Of a DNA stretch of 64,000 nucleotides, positions 46,076 to 53,314 are shown piece by piece. Where the stretch lies: assembly GCA_963716855.1 (NCBI GenBank), contig CAVQUV010000004.1, forward strand, positions 124,001-188,000. Direction: 5' to 3'. The first letter of the stretch is position 1. Every line of letters starts with the position of its first letter. The position numbers and the translations under genes are program-made. Below the pieces are notes generated by a model. The model was given only the letters and a program-made list of their open reading frames with translations. It did no database searches and had not been told where the DNA came from. The DNA comes from JAGVSZ01 sp963716855. GTDB lineage: Bacteria; Pseudomonadota; Gammaproteobacteria; Burkholderiales; SG8-39.

Positions 46076-46834
46076 GTGGATGCTAGTGTTGTCGGCACTA
46101 TCGTGTTCACATGTACGTTCGCGGGTGCGCTACTCGGAATGTGGTTGCGCACCGTCTTACCAGAACATTATTTCGACACTGAGTCGAGAGACACGGTGAA
46201 GGTTGGCATCGGACTCGTCGCTACGATGACTGCCCTCGTTCTTGGCCTGGTCACCGCCTCTGCCAAAAGCTCCTTTGATGATGTGAACACAGCAGTGAAA
46301 CAATTCGCCACTCAAATCCTCTCTCTGGACCGCGCACTTGCTCGCTACGGGTCCGAGACCGGCGAGATTCGCAAGGGCCTGCAGCGCGCGGTTGGGGCCC
46401 GAATCGACATGATTTGGCCACAGGACTCCTCCAAGCCTGCCGGTCTGGATCCGATGCGCGCGCCAGGAGTTGAGGGACTCGCGGACGCAATCCGGAGTCT
46501 GAACCCGAAGGACGACTCCCAGCGCGCGCTCCAGGCCCGGGCGTTGGACCTCGCGGAAGCCCTATTACAGGCCAGGTGGCTTGTGATCGCCAGCGCCGGG
46601 GCGTCAGTTCCCTTCCCGTTCCTTACGGTCCTCCTGTTCTGGCTCACGATCACATTCGCGAGCTTCGGGCTGTTTGCTCCGCGGAACGCCATGGTTGTCA
46701 CGGTTCTGTTCGTTTGTGCACTGTCCGTTGGGAGCGCCGTATTCCTCGTATTGGAGATGGATGGGCCATTCGAAGGTTTCCTCAAGGTCTCTGCGGACCC
46801 GTTGCGCGCCGCACATGCACGTCTGAATCAGTAG
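46076..46834 (+). CDS. cassette 6: DUF4239 membrane protein
   Basis: A 252-residue membrane protein of the bestrophin-like DUF4239 family. GTG start with GGAGG seven bases upstream; the longer ATG frame would overlap attC 5. Two helices lie at the N-terminus (VVGTIVFTCTFAGALLGMWL, GLVATMTALVLGLVTASAKS), then a cytoplasmic helical part (ILSLDRALARYGSETGEIRK), then two further helices near residues 180-230. The family is common in proteobacteria and its function is unknown; ion channel activity is only suggested by the fold name. Confidence 0.8.
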   Translation: MDASVVGTIVFTCTFAGALLGMWLRTVLPEHYFDTESRDTVKVGIGLVATMTALVLGLVTASAKSSFDDVNTAVKQFATQILSLDRALARYGSETGEIRKGLQRAVGARIDMIWPQDSSKPAGLDPMRAPGVEGLADAIRSLNPKDDSQRALQARALDLAEALLQARWLVIASAGASVPFPFLTVLLFWLTITFASFGLFAPRNAMVVTVLFVCALSVGSAVFLVLEMDGPFEGFLKVSADPLRAAHARLNQ

Positions 46835-46865
46835 GTGCGTCACGGTCGCGTGCGTGCAGATCGCT

Positions 46866-46946
46866 GCCCAACCCCGCAATGAACCGGACGGTCCAACAGC
46901 GGCGCTTCGCTTGCTGTTGTCCGGCCGGTTATTGTGATCGTTGGGC
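46866..46946 (+). other. attC 6
   Basis: 81 bases. R'' GCCCAAC differs by one base from the complement of its cassette's start core (GTTGCGC); R' GTTGGGC. Same group as attC 21. Confidence 0.92.
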
Positions 46947-46969
46947 GTCATGCTTGTAGCGTCGACTGA

Positions 46970-47467
46970 ATGGATACGACACAGATTCTTGTAACTGCCG
47001 CCGTTGGCCTAGTGGCGAGTCTGGTCACAGCGGTAGTGACGCATTTTTTGACGCGGCAACAAGAGCGACGCAAACACGAACGCGAGGTTGCGGCAAAGCT
47101 TGCTGAACTGAACTCCAGGGAGAGTAGCGTCACCCAGATCTTAGCGACACAGTATGCACAAGCTTGCCTCGTCGTCGAGCGCCCGAATCAGGCCGAACGT
47201 GATCGGATTTTCCTCCCCGTTGGCTGTCGCATAACTCTGGGGCGTGCCCCTCATAACGAAATCGTAGTAGATGACAGAGCACTGTCGCGGCAACATCTTG
47301 CGTTTCGTGCACTCGGGTCCACTACCTACCTTGAACCACTTGGGGGAGCGAATGGAGTCACGGTCAATGGGAACGAAGTTCGCGAGCCAGTGAAGCTGTC
47401 CAACGGGGACATAGTCTCTGTTCCGGGTTCGTCCTTCAAACTCACTTTTGTCGCCCTGCGCAGCTAG
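46970..47467 (+). CDS. cassette 7: membrane-anchored FHA protein
   Basis: A 165-residue protein with one N-terminal helix (ILVTAAVGLVASLVTAVVTH), a charged coiled-coil-like linker (RQQERRKHEREVAAKLAELN) and a C-terminal FHA domain. FHA hallmarks are GCRITLGRAPHNEIVVDD, the conserved LSRQHLAF and GVTVNGNEV. FHA domains bind phosphothreonine, so this protein likely tethers a partner to the membrane in a Ser/Thr-kinase pathway; no kinase gene of that type is in the array. Confidence 0.85.
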   Translation: MDTTQILVTAAVGLVASLVTAVVTHFLTRQQERRKHEREVAAKLAELNSRESSVTQILATQYAQACLVVERPNQAERDRIFLPVGCRITLGRAPHNEIVVDDRALSRQHLAFRALGSTTYLEPLGGANGVTVNGNEVREPVKLSNGDIVSVPGSSFKLTFVALRS

Positions 47468-47479
47468 AGCAGCAACGAC

Positions 47480-47581
47480 GCCCAACCCCGCCTTGCAGCC
47501 GACCGCCGCAAGCGCGCTTCGCTTGCTTGCGGTGCCCTCGTCGCTTCGCTCCTCGGCGGCGGCTGAAGGCGAATGTTGGGC
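47480..47581 (+). other. attC 7
   Basis: 102 bases, the longest in the window. R'' GCCCAAC exactly complements the start core of cassette 7 (GTTGGGC); R' GTTGGGC. Confidence 0.93.
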
Positions 47582-47591
47582 GTAGTCCACG

Positions 47592-48419
47592 ATGCGCACT
47601 GTTCCCGCCCGACTCCACGTGCTTCTTGCGAGAGAGGCATCGACGGCTGTTGTCCTGCGACGCGGGCCATCTCGGCACGTGGCCGCGATCGGGTGGGACA
47701 GGAAGACTGATCGGTTCAAGGTTGCCCAGTGGCTGTACGGTCGCATCTACGAACGCCGTTCTGATCTGTCTCCCGACGGCAAGCATCTGATCTATTTCGC
47801 GATGAATGGTCGTTGGGAATCGAAGGTAAAGGGCGCCTGGACTGCGGTGTCCAAGGCGCCTTATCTCAAGGCCTTGGGGTTGTTCGCGAAAGGCGATTGC
47901 TGGCACGGCGGTGGTCTGTTTCTTTCATCGAAGGAGTACTGGCTTAACGACGGTTACGGGCATGAATCGCTGCACGACGACTCGAGACTCAAGCGCGCAC
48001 GCGGCTACCCTTGGAAAGAGTCATATGGTGGCGAGTGCCCCGGGGTCTACTACCTAAGGTTGCAGCGCGATGGGTGGGCAATGAAGTACACGGCACCCGA
48101 CGGCAAAGGCGGGAACGTCACGCTATTCGAGAAACGCGTTAGTGCGCACTGGAGGCTTCGCAAACGCGCCTACGCCACGCTTTTTCGTCCGGTCGGTCGC
48201 GGGTGTTACTTTGATGAACACGAGCTCTGGAATTCCCGTACCGAGGCGGGCCTGGAGTTTCCCGACTGGGAGTGGGCCGAGGTCGACGGGGGGCGCCTCG
48301 TCTGGGCGCAAGGCGGCAAGCTGTTCTCTGGTCGCGTCGGTCCGCGCGGGTTGGGCAGTGTCAAGGAGCTCTATGATTTCAACTCGCTATGTTTCCAAAG
48401 GCTTGGTGCGCCTTACTGA
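47592..48419 (+). CDS. cassette 8: conserved hypothetical protein
   Basis: A 275-residue soluble protein. MRTVPARLHVLLAREASTAV begins it, followed by Trp/Tyr-rich segments such as FKVAQWLYGRIYERRSDLSP, LIYFAMNGRWESKVKGAWTA and EKRVSAHWRLRKRAYATLFR. The repeated W/G blocks suggest a beta-propeller or similar beta-rich fold. I recognise the look of a conserved hypothetical of soil bacteria but no function. No signal peptide. Confidence 0.7.
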   Translation: MRTVPARLHVLLAREASTAVVLRRGPSRHVAAIGWDRKTDRFKVAQWLYGRIYERRSDLSPDGKHLIYFAMNGRWESKVKGAWTAVSKAPYLKALGLFAKGDCWHGGGLFLSSKEYWLNDGYGHESLHDDSRLKRARGYPWKESYGGECPGVYYLRLQRDGWAMKYTAPDGKGGNVTLFEKRVSAHWRLRKRAYATLFRPVGRGCYFDEHELWNSRTEAGLEFPDWEWAEVDGGRLVWAQGGKLFSGRVGPRGLGSVKELYDFNSLCFQRLGAPY

Positions 48420-48426
48420 GGACCAC

Positions 48427-48505
48427 GCCCAACCAGCGGTTGCAGCGGACCCGCTCCGGCGGGCTTCGCCCGCCTCCGCAGCTCCGCTGAACCGCGACGT
48501 TGGAC
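48427..48505 (+). other. attC 8
   Basis: 79 bases. R'' GCCCAAC exactly complements the start core of cassette 8 (GTTGGGC); R' GTTGGAC. Same group as attC 13, 16 and 18. Confidence 0.92.
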
Positions 48506-48538
48506 GTCAAATTGCGGCCGCAAAGAAGGGGGGAGGAC

Positions 48539-49507
48539 ATGAGAGCGATCTGCCGATTGGCGTTTGGACTGCTGGCACTGCTGATTGCGGGAAGCCCAGA
48601 GGCGCAATCGAATTACCCGGAGAAACCGATCCGCCTGGTCGTCGGTTTCCCGCCAGGCAGTACCGTAGACATCGTCGCGCGGCTGCTCGGCCAACAGTTT
48701 GCCCAATCGCTCGGGCAGCCGGTCATGGTGGAGAACGTTCCCGGTGCCGCCGGCAACATTGCAACAGACCGCGCAGCAAAGGCGTCGCCCGATGGCTATA
48801 CCCTCACACTCGTGGGCTCCGGTCAGATCCTTGTGAATCCCAGCCTTTACCAGGTGGCGTACGACCCGGTGAAAGATTTCGCGCCTGTATCGCAGGTCTG
48901 CGTGATCCCGACCATCCTGGTCGTCCACAACGCCGTACCTGCGAGAACCGTTATGGAGGTGGTTGCCTTAGCGAAGGCGCAGCCCGGCGCATTGACATTT
49001 GCCACCAGCGGGAGCGGCAGCCCGCCGCACATAGCGGGCGAACTGTTGAAGTCCATGGCGGGGATCGACATACGAGATGTTCCCTACAAAGGGGTGCCCG
49101 CTGCCATACCTGATCTGCTCAGCGGTCGCGTCACGATGATGTTCAGCCCCATGTCGGCCATTTTGCCTCTCGTGCGCGAAGGAAAGCTGCGTGCGCTAGC
49201 GGTGACCTCGCTAAAGCGTTCGGCGACCCTCCCGCAGTTACCAACCATCGACGAATCGGGATTCCCGGGTTTCGAGGTGACTTTGTGGTTCGGCCTCCTC
49301 GCGCCGGCTCGGACCCCGACGGCGATCATCGGCAAGCTTCATCTCGAAACCATGAAGATACTTCAGCAAGCTGATGTGCGCACCAAGCTCGCCGACCTTG
49401 GCTACGAAGTCATCGGCAATTCGCCCGACGAATTCGCAACAGAAATCAAATCCGAACTACCGAGATGGGCGAGACTCATTAGGGAATTCCGTATAAAGCC
49501 CGACTAG
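48539..49507 (+). CDS. cassette 9: Bug/TctC-type periplasmic receptor
   Basis: A 322-residue tripartite tricarboxylate transporter receptor (Bug family) with its own strong ribosome site (GGGGGAGG). Signal peptide RLAFGLLALLIAGSPEAQS, then the signature YPEKPIRLVVGFPPGSTVDI, LGQPVMVENVPGAAGNIATD, IRDVPYKGVPAAIPDLLSG and GFPGFEVTLWFGLLAPARTP. These receptors bind carboxylates in the periplasm. TctA/TctB membrane genes are absent, as for most orphan Bug genes. Finding one as an integron cassette is unusual and points to capture from a betaproteobacterial genome. Confidence 0.92.
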   Translation: MRAICRLAFGLLALLIAGSPEAQSNYPEKPIRLVVGFPPGSTVDIVARLLGQQFAQSLGQPVMVENVPGAAGNIATDRAAKASPDGYTLTLVGSGQILVNPSLYQVAYDPVKDFAPVSQVCVIPTILVVHNAVPARTVMEVVALAKAQPGALTFATSGSGSPPHIAGELLKSMAGIDIRDVPYKGVPAAIPDLLSGRVTMMFSPMSAILPLVREGKLRALAVTSLKRSATLPQLPTIDESGFPGFEVTLWFGLLAPARTPTAIIGKLHLETMKILQQADVRTKLADLGYEVIGNSPDEFATEIKSELPRWARLIREFRIKPD

Positions 49508-49585
49508 GGGACTTACCAGCCGCGCCTTCGGAATCTCGCGCCCCGAGGCGGTAGGCGTGACTGCGGACTGATTGCGTGAAATGAC

Positions 49586-49666
49586 GCCCAACCATCCGAT
49601 GCAGCGGACCGCTTCAAAGCGAGCTTTCGCTCGCTTCTTCGCGGCCGCTGATCGGAGCCGTTGGGC
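49586..49666 (+). other. attC 9
   Basis: 81 bases. R'' GCCCAAC is one mismatch from the complement of its cassette's start core (GTTGGAC); R' GTTGGGC. Lies 78 bases after the Bug gene stop. Confidence 0.9.
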
Positions 49667-49883
49667 GTCCGCTTCCGGGATCAGTCCGAACGACTGCTTC
49701 CCGCCGCCTCTTTCTTCCGCTTTGGGTCGCGGCCGGTCGCGACTGTCTCTGCGCGTCCGGAAGCGGTCGGACCCGACGCGGCTCCAGTAGGGCAAGTGCG
49801 ACTGCGGTGGGCAGGGTGACGCCTGTATTGGCTCCCGTTGCATGATGCCACCGCGACTGCAAGCGGAGGCGTATCATTTTCTG
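49667..49883 (+). other. cassette 10 leader, no gene seen
   Basis: About 217 bases between the core and the kinase start. No convincing ORF or promoter was found; an ATG at 49842 in frame with the kinase would add 14 residues. Confidence 0.4.
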
Positions 49884-50960
49884 ATGACAAGAGCACCGCC
49901 CACTAGCGGATCGATTCCGGATTACCTGCGCGAAGCGGAGGCGCGGGGGGCCGTTCCTGCCGGTTTCCGTGTTCAGGGCCTCGAGCCCCTGACCGGCGGG
50001 CGGACCGGCGCGCGGGTCATCGCGATCCGGCCGGGTTACGTGCTGAAAGTGTTGCCACGCGACACCTGGCGGGTTGCGGCCATGCAGGCTCCTGACGCGG
50101 GAGAGGGGCCGTTGTGGCTGAGCGGCGCCACGCGCGAGCTTCCCGCGCCGGTTGCGTGTCCGACGGTCGACGTTGCGGTCCACATGGACAACGACGAGTG
50201 GTGGATGCTGATGCGCGACGTGTCGGATGGCATCCGGCCGCGCGGGGCCTTCACGGAGCATGACGAGCGATTGCTGCTGACGGCGATCGCGCGCCTGCAT
50301 GCGCACTACTGGGACGGGAGCAATGGCCTCGACGCTCTGCCGCTCGCCCCTGTTCGCGGCACCACGGCCGCTTTTGCCGAGCCCGTCGCCTTCGCTGCCG
50401 GGCGCGCGGCACCGTCGGCAGACTGGGTGCCCCGGTGCGTGGAGGATTTCACGCCGCTCAGGATGCTGCTGCCGGCGTTCCTCGAGATGCTCGATCCCGG
50501 CGATGCCGACTTCTACATCCGGGTCGCTTCGGAGCGCTCATGGCACCGCGGACTCGACGACGCCACGCCGACGCTCAACCACGGCGACCTCAGGCGCGCA
50601 AACATCGCCGTCGCGGACAAGACGGTCACGCTGCTCGACTGGGAGTTCGCATCGCGCGCGCCTGCCGCATGCGATCTGCAACATCATTGGTTCCTGCACT
50701 TCTGGGCCTACCCGCCCGATGACGGCCTGCCACCCGAAGCCCGTGCGCCGCTGCGCGATTTCTATCTGGCCGAACTCGAGGCGGCGCTGGGGCAAGCGAT
50801 CGACCGCGGGGAGTTCGAGCGGACCTGGGACCTGGGGTGGCTCCGGACTCTATCGATGATCGGGATTTGCCTAGCAGACACACCCGATCCGACCGCGACG
50901 GAGGCGCGTCATCGCGCGAAGGCGGCGATCGCGCTCGCTCGCGCGATCCTGGACAGGTGA
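49884..50960 (+). CDS. cassette 10: APH-like small-molecule kinase
   Basis: A 358-residue phosphotransferase of the aminoglycoside phosphotransferase/choline kinase superfamily. The catalytic loop LNHGDLRRANIAVADKTVTL (HGDxxxxN) and metal-binding LLDWEFASRAPAACDLQHH are intact. The N-lobe has a Gly-rich LTGGRTGARVIAIRPGYVLK with the likely ATP lysine. It could inactivate an antibiotic or phosphorylate a sugar, choline or a macrolide-like compound; sequence cannot decide. Start at ATG 49884 (MTRAPPTSGSIPDYLREAEA) or 49842. Confidence 0.8.
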   Translation: MTRAPPTSGSIPDYLREAEARGAVPAGFRVQGLEPLTGGRTGARVIAIRPGYVLKVLPRDTWRVAAMQAPDAGEGPLWLSGATRELPAPVACPTVDVAVHMDNDEWWMLMRDVSDGIRPRGAFTEHDERLLLTAIARLHAHYWDGSNGLDALPLAPVRGTTAAFAEPVAFAAGRAAPSADWVPRCVEDFTPLRMLLPAFLEMLDPGDADFYIRVASERSWHRGLDDATPTLNHGDLRRANIAVADKTVTLLDWEFASRAPAACDLQHHWFLHFWAYPPDDGLPPEARAPLRDFYLAELEAALGQAIDRGEFERTWDLGWLRTLSMIGICLADTPDPTATEARHRAKAAIALARAILDR

Positions 50961-50986
50961 CGCAGAGCCCGGTGCCCAGAGATGAC

Positions 50987-51055
50987 GCCCAACCCGGCAG
51001 TCAACCGGACGCTGCGCGATAAAGCCGCGCAGCGCCGGTTACTTCTACGTTAAGC
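50987..51055 (+). other. attC 10
   Basis: 69 bases. R'' GCCCAAC exactly complements the start core of cassette 10 (GTTGGGC); R' GTTAAGC. Confidence 0.92.
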
Positions 51056-51073
51056 AGCATAGAACGATCGACC

Positions 51074-51454
51074 ATGTCGACCAACGCATCGACCTGCGAG
51101 TTGTGTACCCCAAATGAAGTGATACTTGAGAACGCGCTCGCGTATGTGCGTTACGACAGCAATTCCCTTAGCCGCGGACACGTCCTAGTTGTGCCGAAAC
51201 GACATGTCGCGAACTTTTTCGATATGACCACCGAGGAGCAGTCAGCGGTTCTCGCATTACTCAATCAGGCGCACAAAGCCAGCCACGTGCAGCACTCGCC
51301 AGATGGCTACAACATTGGCGTGAATATTGGAAAGGCCGGCGGTCAGTCGCAAATGCATGTACATGTCCATCTGATCCCCCGGTATTCAGGTGATGTGCCA
51401 GATCCGCGCGGTGGTATTCGGTGTGTGCTGGCGGGCAAGCGGCATGCTGCTTAA
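51074..51454 (+). CDS. cassette 11: HIT-family hydrolase
   Basis: A 126-residue histidine-triad protein, small nucleotide hydrolases acting on dinucleoside polyphosphates or nucleoside phosphoramidates. CELCTPNEVILENALAYVRY is a typical zinc-binding-like start, HVLVVPKRHVANFFDMTTEE the middle, and QSQMHVHVHLIPRYSGDVPD carries the HxHxH catalytic triad. Complete for the family. Confidence 0.92.
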   Translation: MSTNASTCELCTPNEVILENALAYVRYDSNSLSRGHVLVVPKRHVANFFDMTTEEQSAVLALLNQAHKASHVQHSPDGYNIGVNIGKAGGQSQMHVHVHLIPRYSGDVPDPRGGIRCVLAGKRHAA

Positions 51455-51535
51455 CCCGGCAGCCCAGCGGACGCGCGGGAAGTGCCGCGATTTGCAAGGG
51501 TCAGTGGCCGTGCACCACTGGCTTCCAGGTTAGGC
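51449..51535 (+). other. attC 11
   Basis: 87 bases. R'' GCTTAAC exactly complements the start core of cassette 11 (GTTAAGC) and contains its stop codon; R' GTTAGGC. Confidence 0.92.
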
Positions 51536-51557
51536 ACCGGGGCCATCGAGGCGTGAG

Positions 51558-52004
51558 ATGCGTTCGTCCAGGTCAATCCTTGTCGGTGCCAGGTCTGTCG
51601 CTGTTGTCGGCCTTTGTACGTCGTCTCTGGCCTCCACGGTAAGCGTCGAGCCCGGTCTGTACGACCTCACTGCACAGACGGTCTTGCCTCATTTGGAAGA
51701 GAGCCTCCGATACGCCACTACACGCTCTCGCCGATGTCTGGGTACGCTTGAAGCTTCCGCACTGTTTCCGCTCCTGCGTCACGAGGCCTTTGCGGGCTGT
51801 TCGCTGGTACACGAGTCCTCATCTGAGGTCGAAGCGCATTTCTCCCTGCGCTGCAACAATCCCCAGGCCGCCACGGGTGCTGCACACTTCGCGCTGCAAT
51901 CCGGTGGATTTCACGCGGTGCTTCACGTCAAGATGGGTGGCAAGAACATGACGCTGTCGCAACGTATTAGTGCGCCGCGCCTGGGCGCGTGCACGGCCGA
52001 GTAG
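51558..52004 (+). CDS. cassette 12: exported protein, DUF3617-like
   Basis: A 148-residue exported protein. The N-terminus (SILVGARSVAVVGLCTSSLA) is a probable signal peptide. The mature start TVSVEPGLYDLTAQTVLPHL and later cysteines at CLGTLE, GCSLVHE, SLRCNN and LGAC resemble DUF3617 proteins, which begin with PGLWE-type motifs and carry paired cysteines. Assignment is weak. Periplasmic location is likely. Confidence 0.6.
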   Translation: MRSSRSILVGARSVAVVGLCTSSLASTVSVEPGLYDLTAQTVLPHLEESLRYATTRSRRCLGTLEASALFPLLRHEAFAGCSLVHESSSEVEAHFSLRCNNPQAATGAAHFALQSGGFHAVLHVKMGGKNMTLSQRISAPRLGACTAE

Positions 52005-52074
52005 TTTCGGTCGTGGCCGTCACCTTGCAAGGCACTGGCGCACGCTACGTCGATTGGCGCGGTCATGCGCCGGC

Positions 52075-52152
52075 GCCTAACCCTTCGCTGCACCCGACGC
52101 GCTACAGCGGGCTTCGCCCGCTTGCGCGCGCGGGTGAGCTCAAACGTTCGGC
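52075..52152 (+). other. attC 12
   Basis: 78 bases. R'' GCCTAAC exactly complements the start core of cassette 12 (GTTAGGC); R' GTTCGGC. Closely related to attC 4. Confidence 0.93.
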
Positions 52153-52183
52153 GTCATTGGGCCCGTGCTCAACAAGGCTCAGA

Positions 52184-52212
52184 TTGACTCTCGTCTTTTC
52201 TGTAGCTACACT
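52184..52212 (+). promoter_or_regulatory. candidate brnTA promoter, possibly leaderless transcript
   Basis: TTGACT (52184-52189), 17 bases, TACACT (52207-52212). A start site six bases on falls at or next to the GTG of brnT at 52218, and no Shine-Dalgarno precedes that GTG. The toxin mRNA may therefore be leaderless. Confidence 0.65.
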
Positions 52213-52217
52213 AATTC

Positions 52218-52487
52218 GTGCGAATCGAGTTCGACCCTGCCAAAGATGCCGCAAACCGTGCCAGACACGGCGTGTCGTTGAGCTTGGCGCGGGAACTCGA
52301 CTGGGATGCTGCGCTTGCCTGGGTCGACCATCGCCTCGGGTACGACGAGTTGCGCATGATCGCCCTCGCACCCAAGACCAACACCCTTTACTACGTAGCG
52401 TTCGTCGACCGAGGTGACCGACGCAGGATCATCAGTCTCCGCCGGGCGACGCGTCATGAGGTCAAGCACTATGTCGAAAACGTCTAG
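52218..52487 (+). CDS. brnT: cassette 13: BrnT-family toxin
   Basis: An 89-residue ribonuclease toxin of the RelE-like BrnT family. MRIEFDPAKDAANRARHGVS is the diagnostic N-terminus (FDPxKxxxNxxKHG type). ALAPKTNTLYYVAFVDRGDR and RRIISLRRATRHEVKHYVEN finish the fold with conserved arginines. GTG start. The brnA start overlaps its last 17 bases. As a toxin-antitoxin pair it can stabilise the array against cassette loss. Confidence 0.92.
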   Translation: MRIEFDPAKDAANRARHGVSLSLARELDWDAALAWVDHRLGYDELRMIALAPKTNTLYYVAFVDRGDRRRIISLRRATRHEVKHYVENV

Positions 52488-52770
52488 ACGTTCCAAGATC
52501 GCAGTTCCGACTCAGGCGGAAGATCGAAAGATCCGAGCGGCTGCAAAGGCAGATCCCGACGCCCAACCGCTCTCCCCGAAGCAATTGAAATCGATGGTTC
52601 CGCTGCGCGCGCTCCGAGGAAGGCCAAAGTCAGAGAGCCCAAAGTTGCTCCTATCGGTCCGGTACAGCCGAGACGTGGTGGAGTACTTCAAGTCCACGGG
52701 CGCTGGCTGGCAGTCGCGCATGGATAGCATTCTCCGTGCTTACGTCACCCGCCGTTCGCGCGGGACATAG
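52471..52770 (+). CDS. brnA: cassette 13: BrnA-family antitoxin
   Basis: A 99-residue antitoxin. The N-terminal half is basic and probably disordered (MSKTSRRSKIAVPTQAEDRK). RGRPKSESPKLLLSVRYSRD and WQSRMDSILRAYVTRR form the ribbon-helix-helix DNA-binding domain typical of BrnA, which autoregulates the operon with BrnT. Overlaps the toxin gene; toxin-first order is normal for BrnTA. Confidence 0.9.
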   Translation: MSKTSRRSKIAVPTQAEDRKIRAAAKADPDAQPLSPKQLKSMVPLRALRGRPKSESPKLLLSVRYSRDVVEYFKSTGAGWQSRMDSILRAYVTRRSRGT

Positions 52771-52777
52771 AAATGAC

Positions 52778-52850
52778 GCCGAACCAGCCCATGCACCGGA
52801 CCCGCTCCGGCGGGCTTCGCCCGCCTACGCGGGCCGGTGATGGGCGACGT
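52778..52850 (+). other. attC 13, 3' core lost
   Basis: R'' GCCGAAC exactly complements the start core of cassette 13 (GTTCGGC). The expected R' GTT is replaced by GTCCTCA, where sister sites 8 and 16 keep GTTGGAC or GTTCGGC. The next cassette's R'' (GCCCAAC) predicts that a TTGGGC once stood here, so a small deletion or mutation has fused cassettes 13 and 14. Confidence 0.8.
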
Positions 52851-52854
52851 CCTC

Positions 52855-53151
52855 ATGAACGCGGCTGTCCTAGTCCTAATGGTCGTCATGGCCCACGGTA
52901 GCTTGTTGGTGCTGCTGTTCACTTTCCGGAAGACCGTCGCCATTTTCTACCGGTTTTACCTGCCCTCATTCTTGGTGGCGTGGATCGGATATATCGTGTA
53001 TGAGGGCGTGTACATTCCTCGCCACTGTACCGGTGAGTGCAATATTCGGGTGGATCTCCTGCTCATCTATCCGTACCTAGTGTTTGTGAGCATCTGCACC
53101 ATTGCATACTTCGTGCTGAGCCATCGAGCGAGCGGCGGCGCGAAGCATTAG
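52855..53151 (+). CDS. cassette 14: small membrane protein
   Basis: A 98-residue protein with three predicted membrane helices (AAVLVLMVVMAHGSLLVLLF, YLPSFLVAWIGYIVYEGVYI, LLIYPYLVFVSICTIAYFVL) and an exposed CTGEC loop between the second and third. Start at MNAAVLVLMVVM; an ATG 15 bases earlier lies within the attC 13 stem. Because the core at its left is lost, the natural start may have been altered. No family recognised. Confidence 0.7.
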   Translation: MNAAVLVLMVVMAHGSLLVLLFTFRKTVAIFYRFYLPSFLVAWIGYIVYEGVYIPRHCTGECNIRVDLLLIYPYLVFVSICTIAYFVLSHRASGGAKH

Positions 53152-53171
53152 CGAGTGATGGACAACATGAG

Positions 53172-53267
53172 GCCCAACACGCGCTTCGAGCCGACGCCCG
53201 CAAGCGGACCGCTTGCGGTTCCCTCCTCGCTTCGCTCGTCGGTCGCGGCTCAAGCGCAACGTTGGGC
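53172..53267 (+). other. attC 14
   Basis: 96 bases, near-identical in layout to attC 2. R'' GCCCAAC, R' GTTGGGC. R'' does not match the damaged left core of its cassette. Confidence 0.92.
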
Positions 53268-53314
53268 CTCGAGCCAGCAAGGTCCGACCGTAGGTTGACA
53301 CGCATGAGACACAC

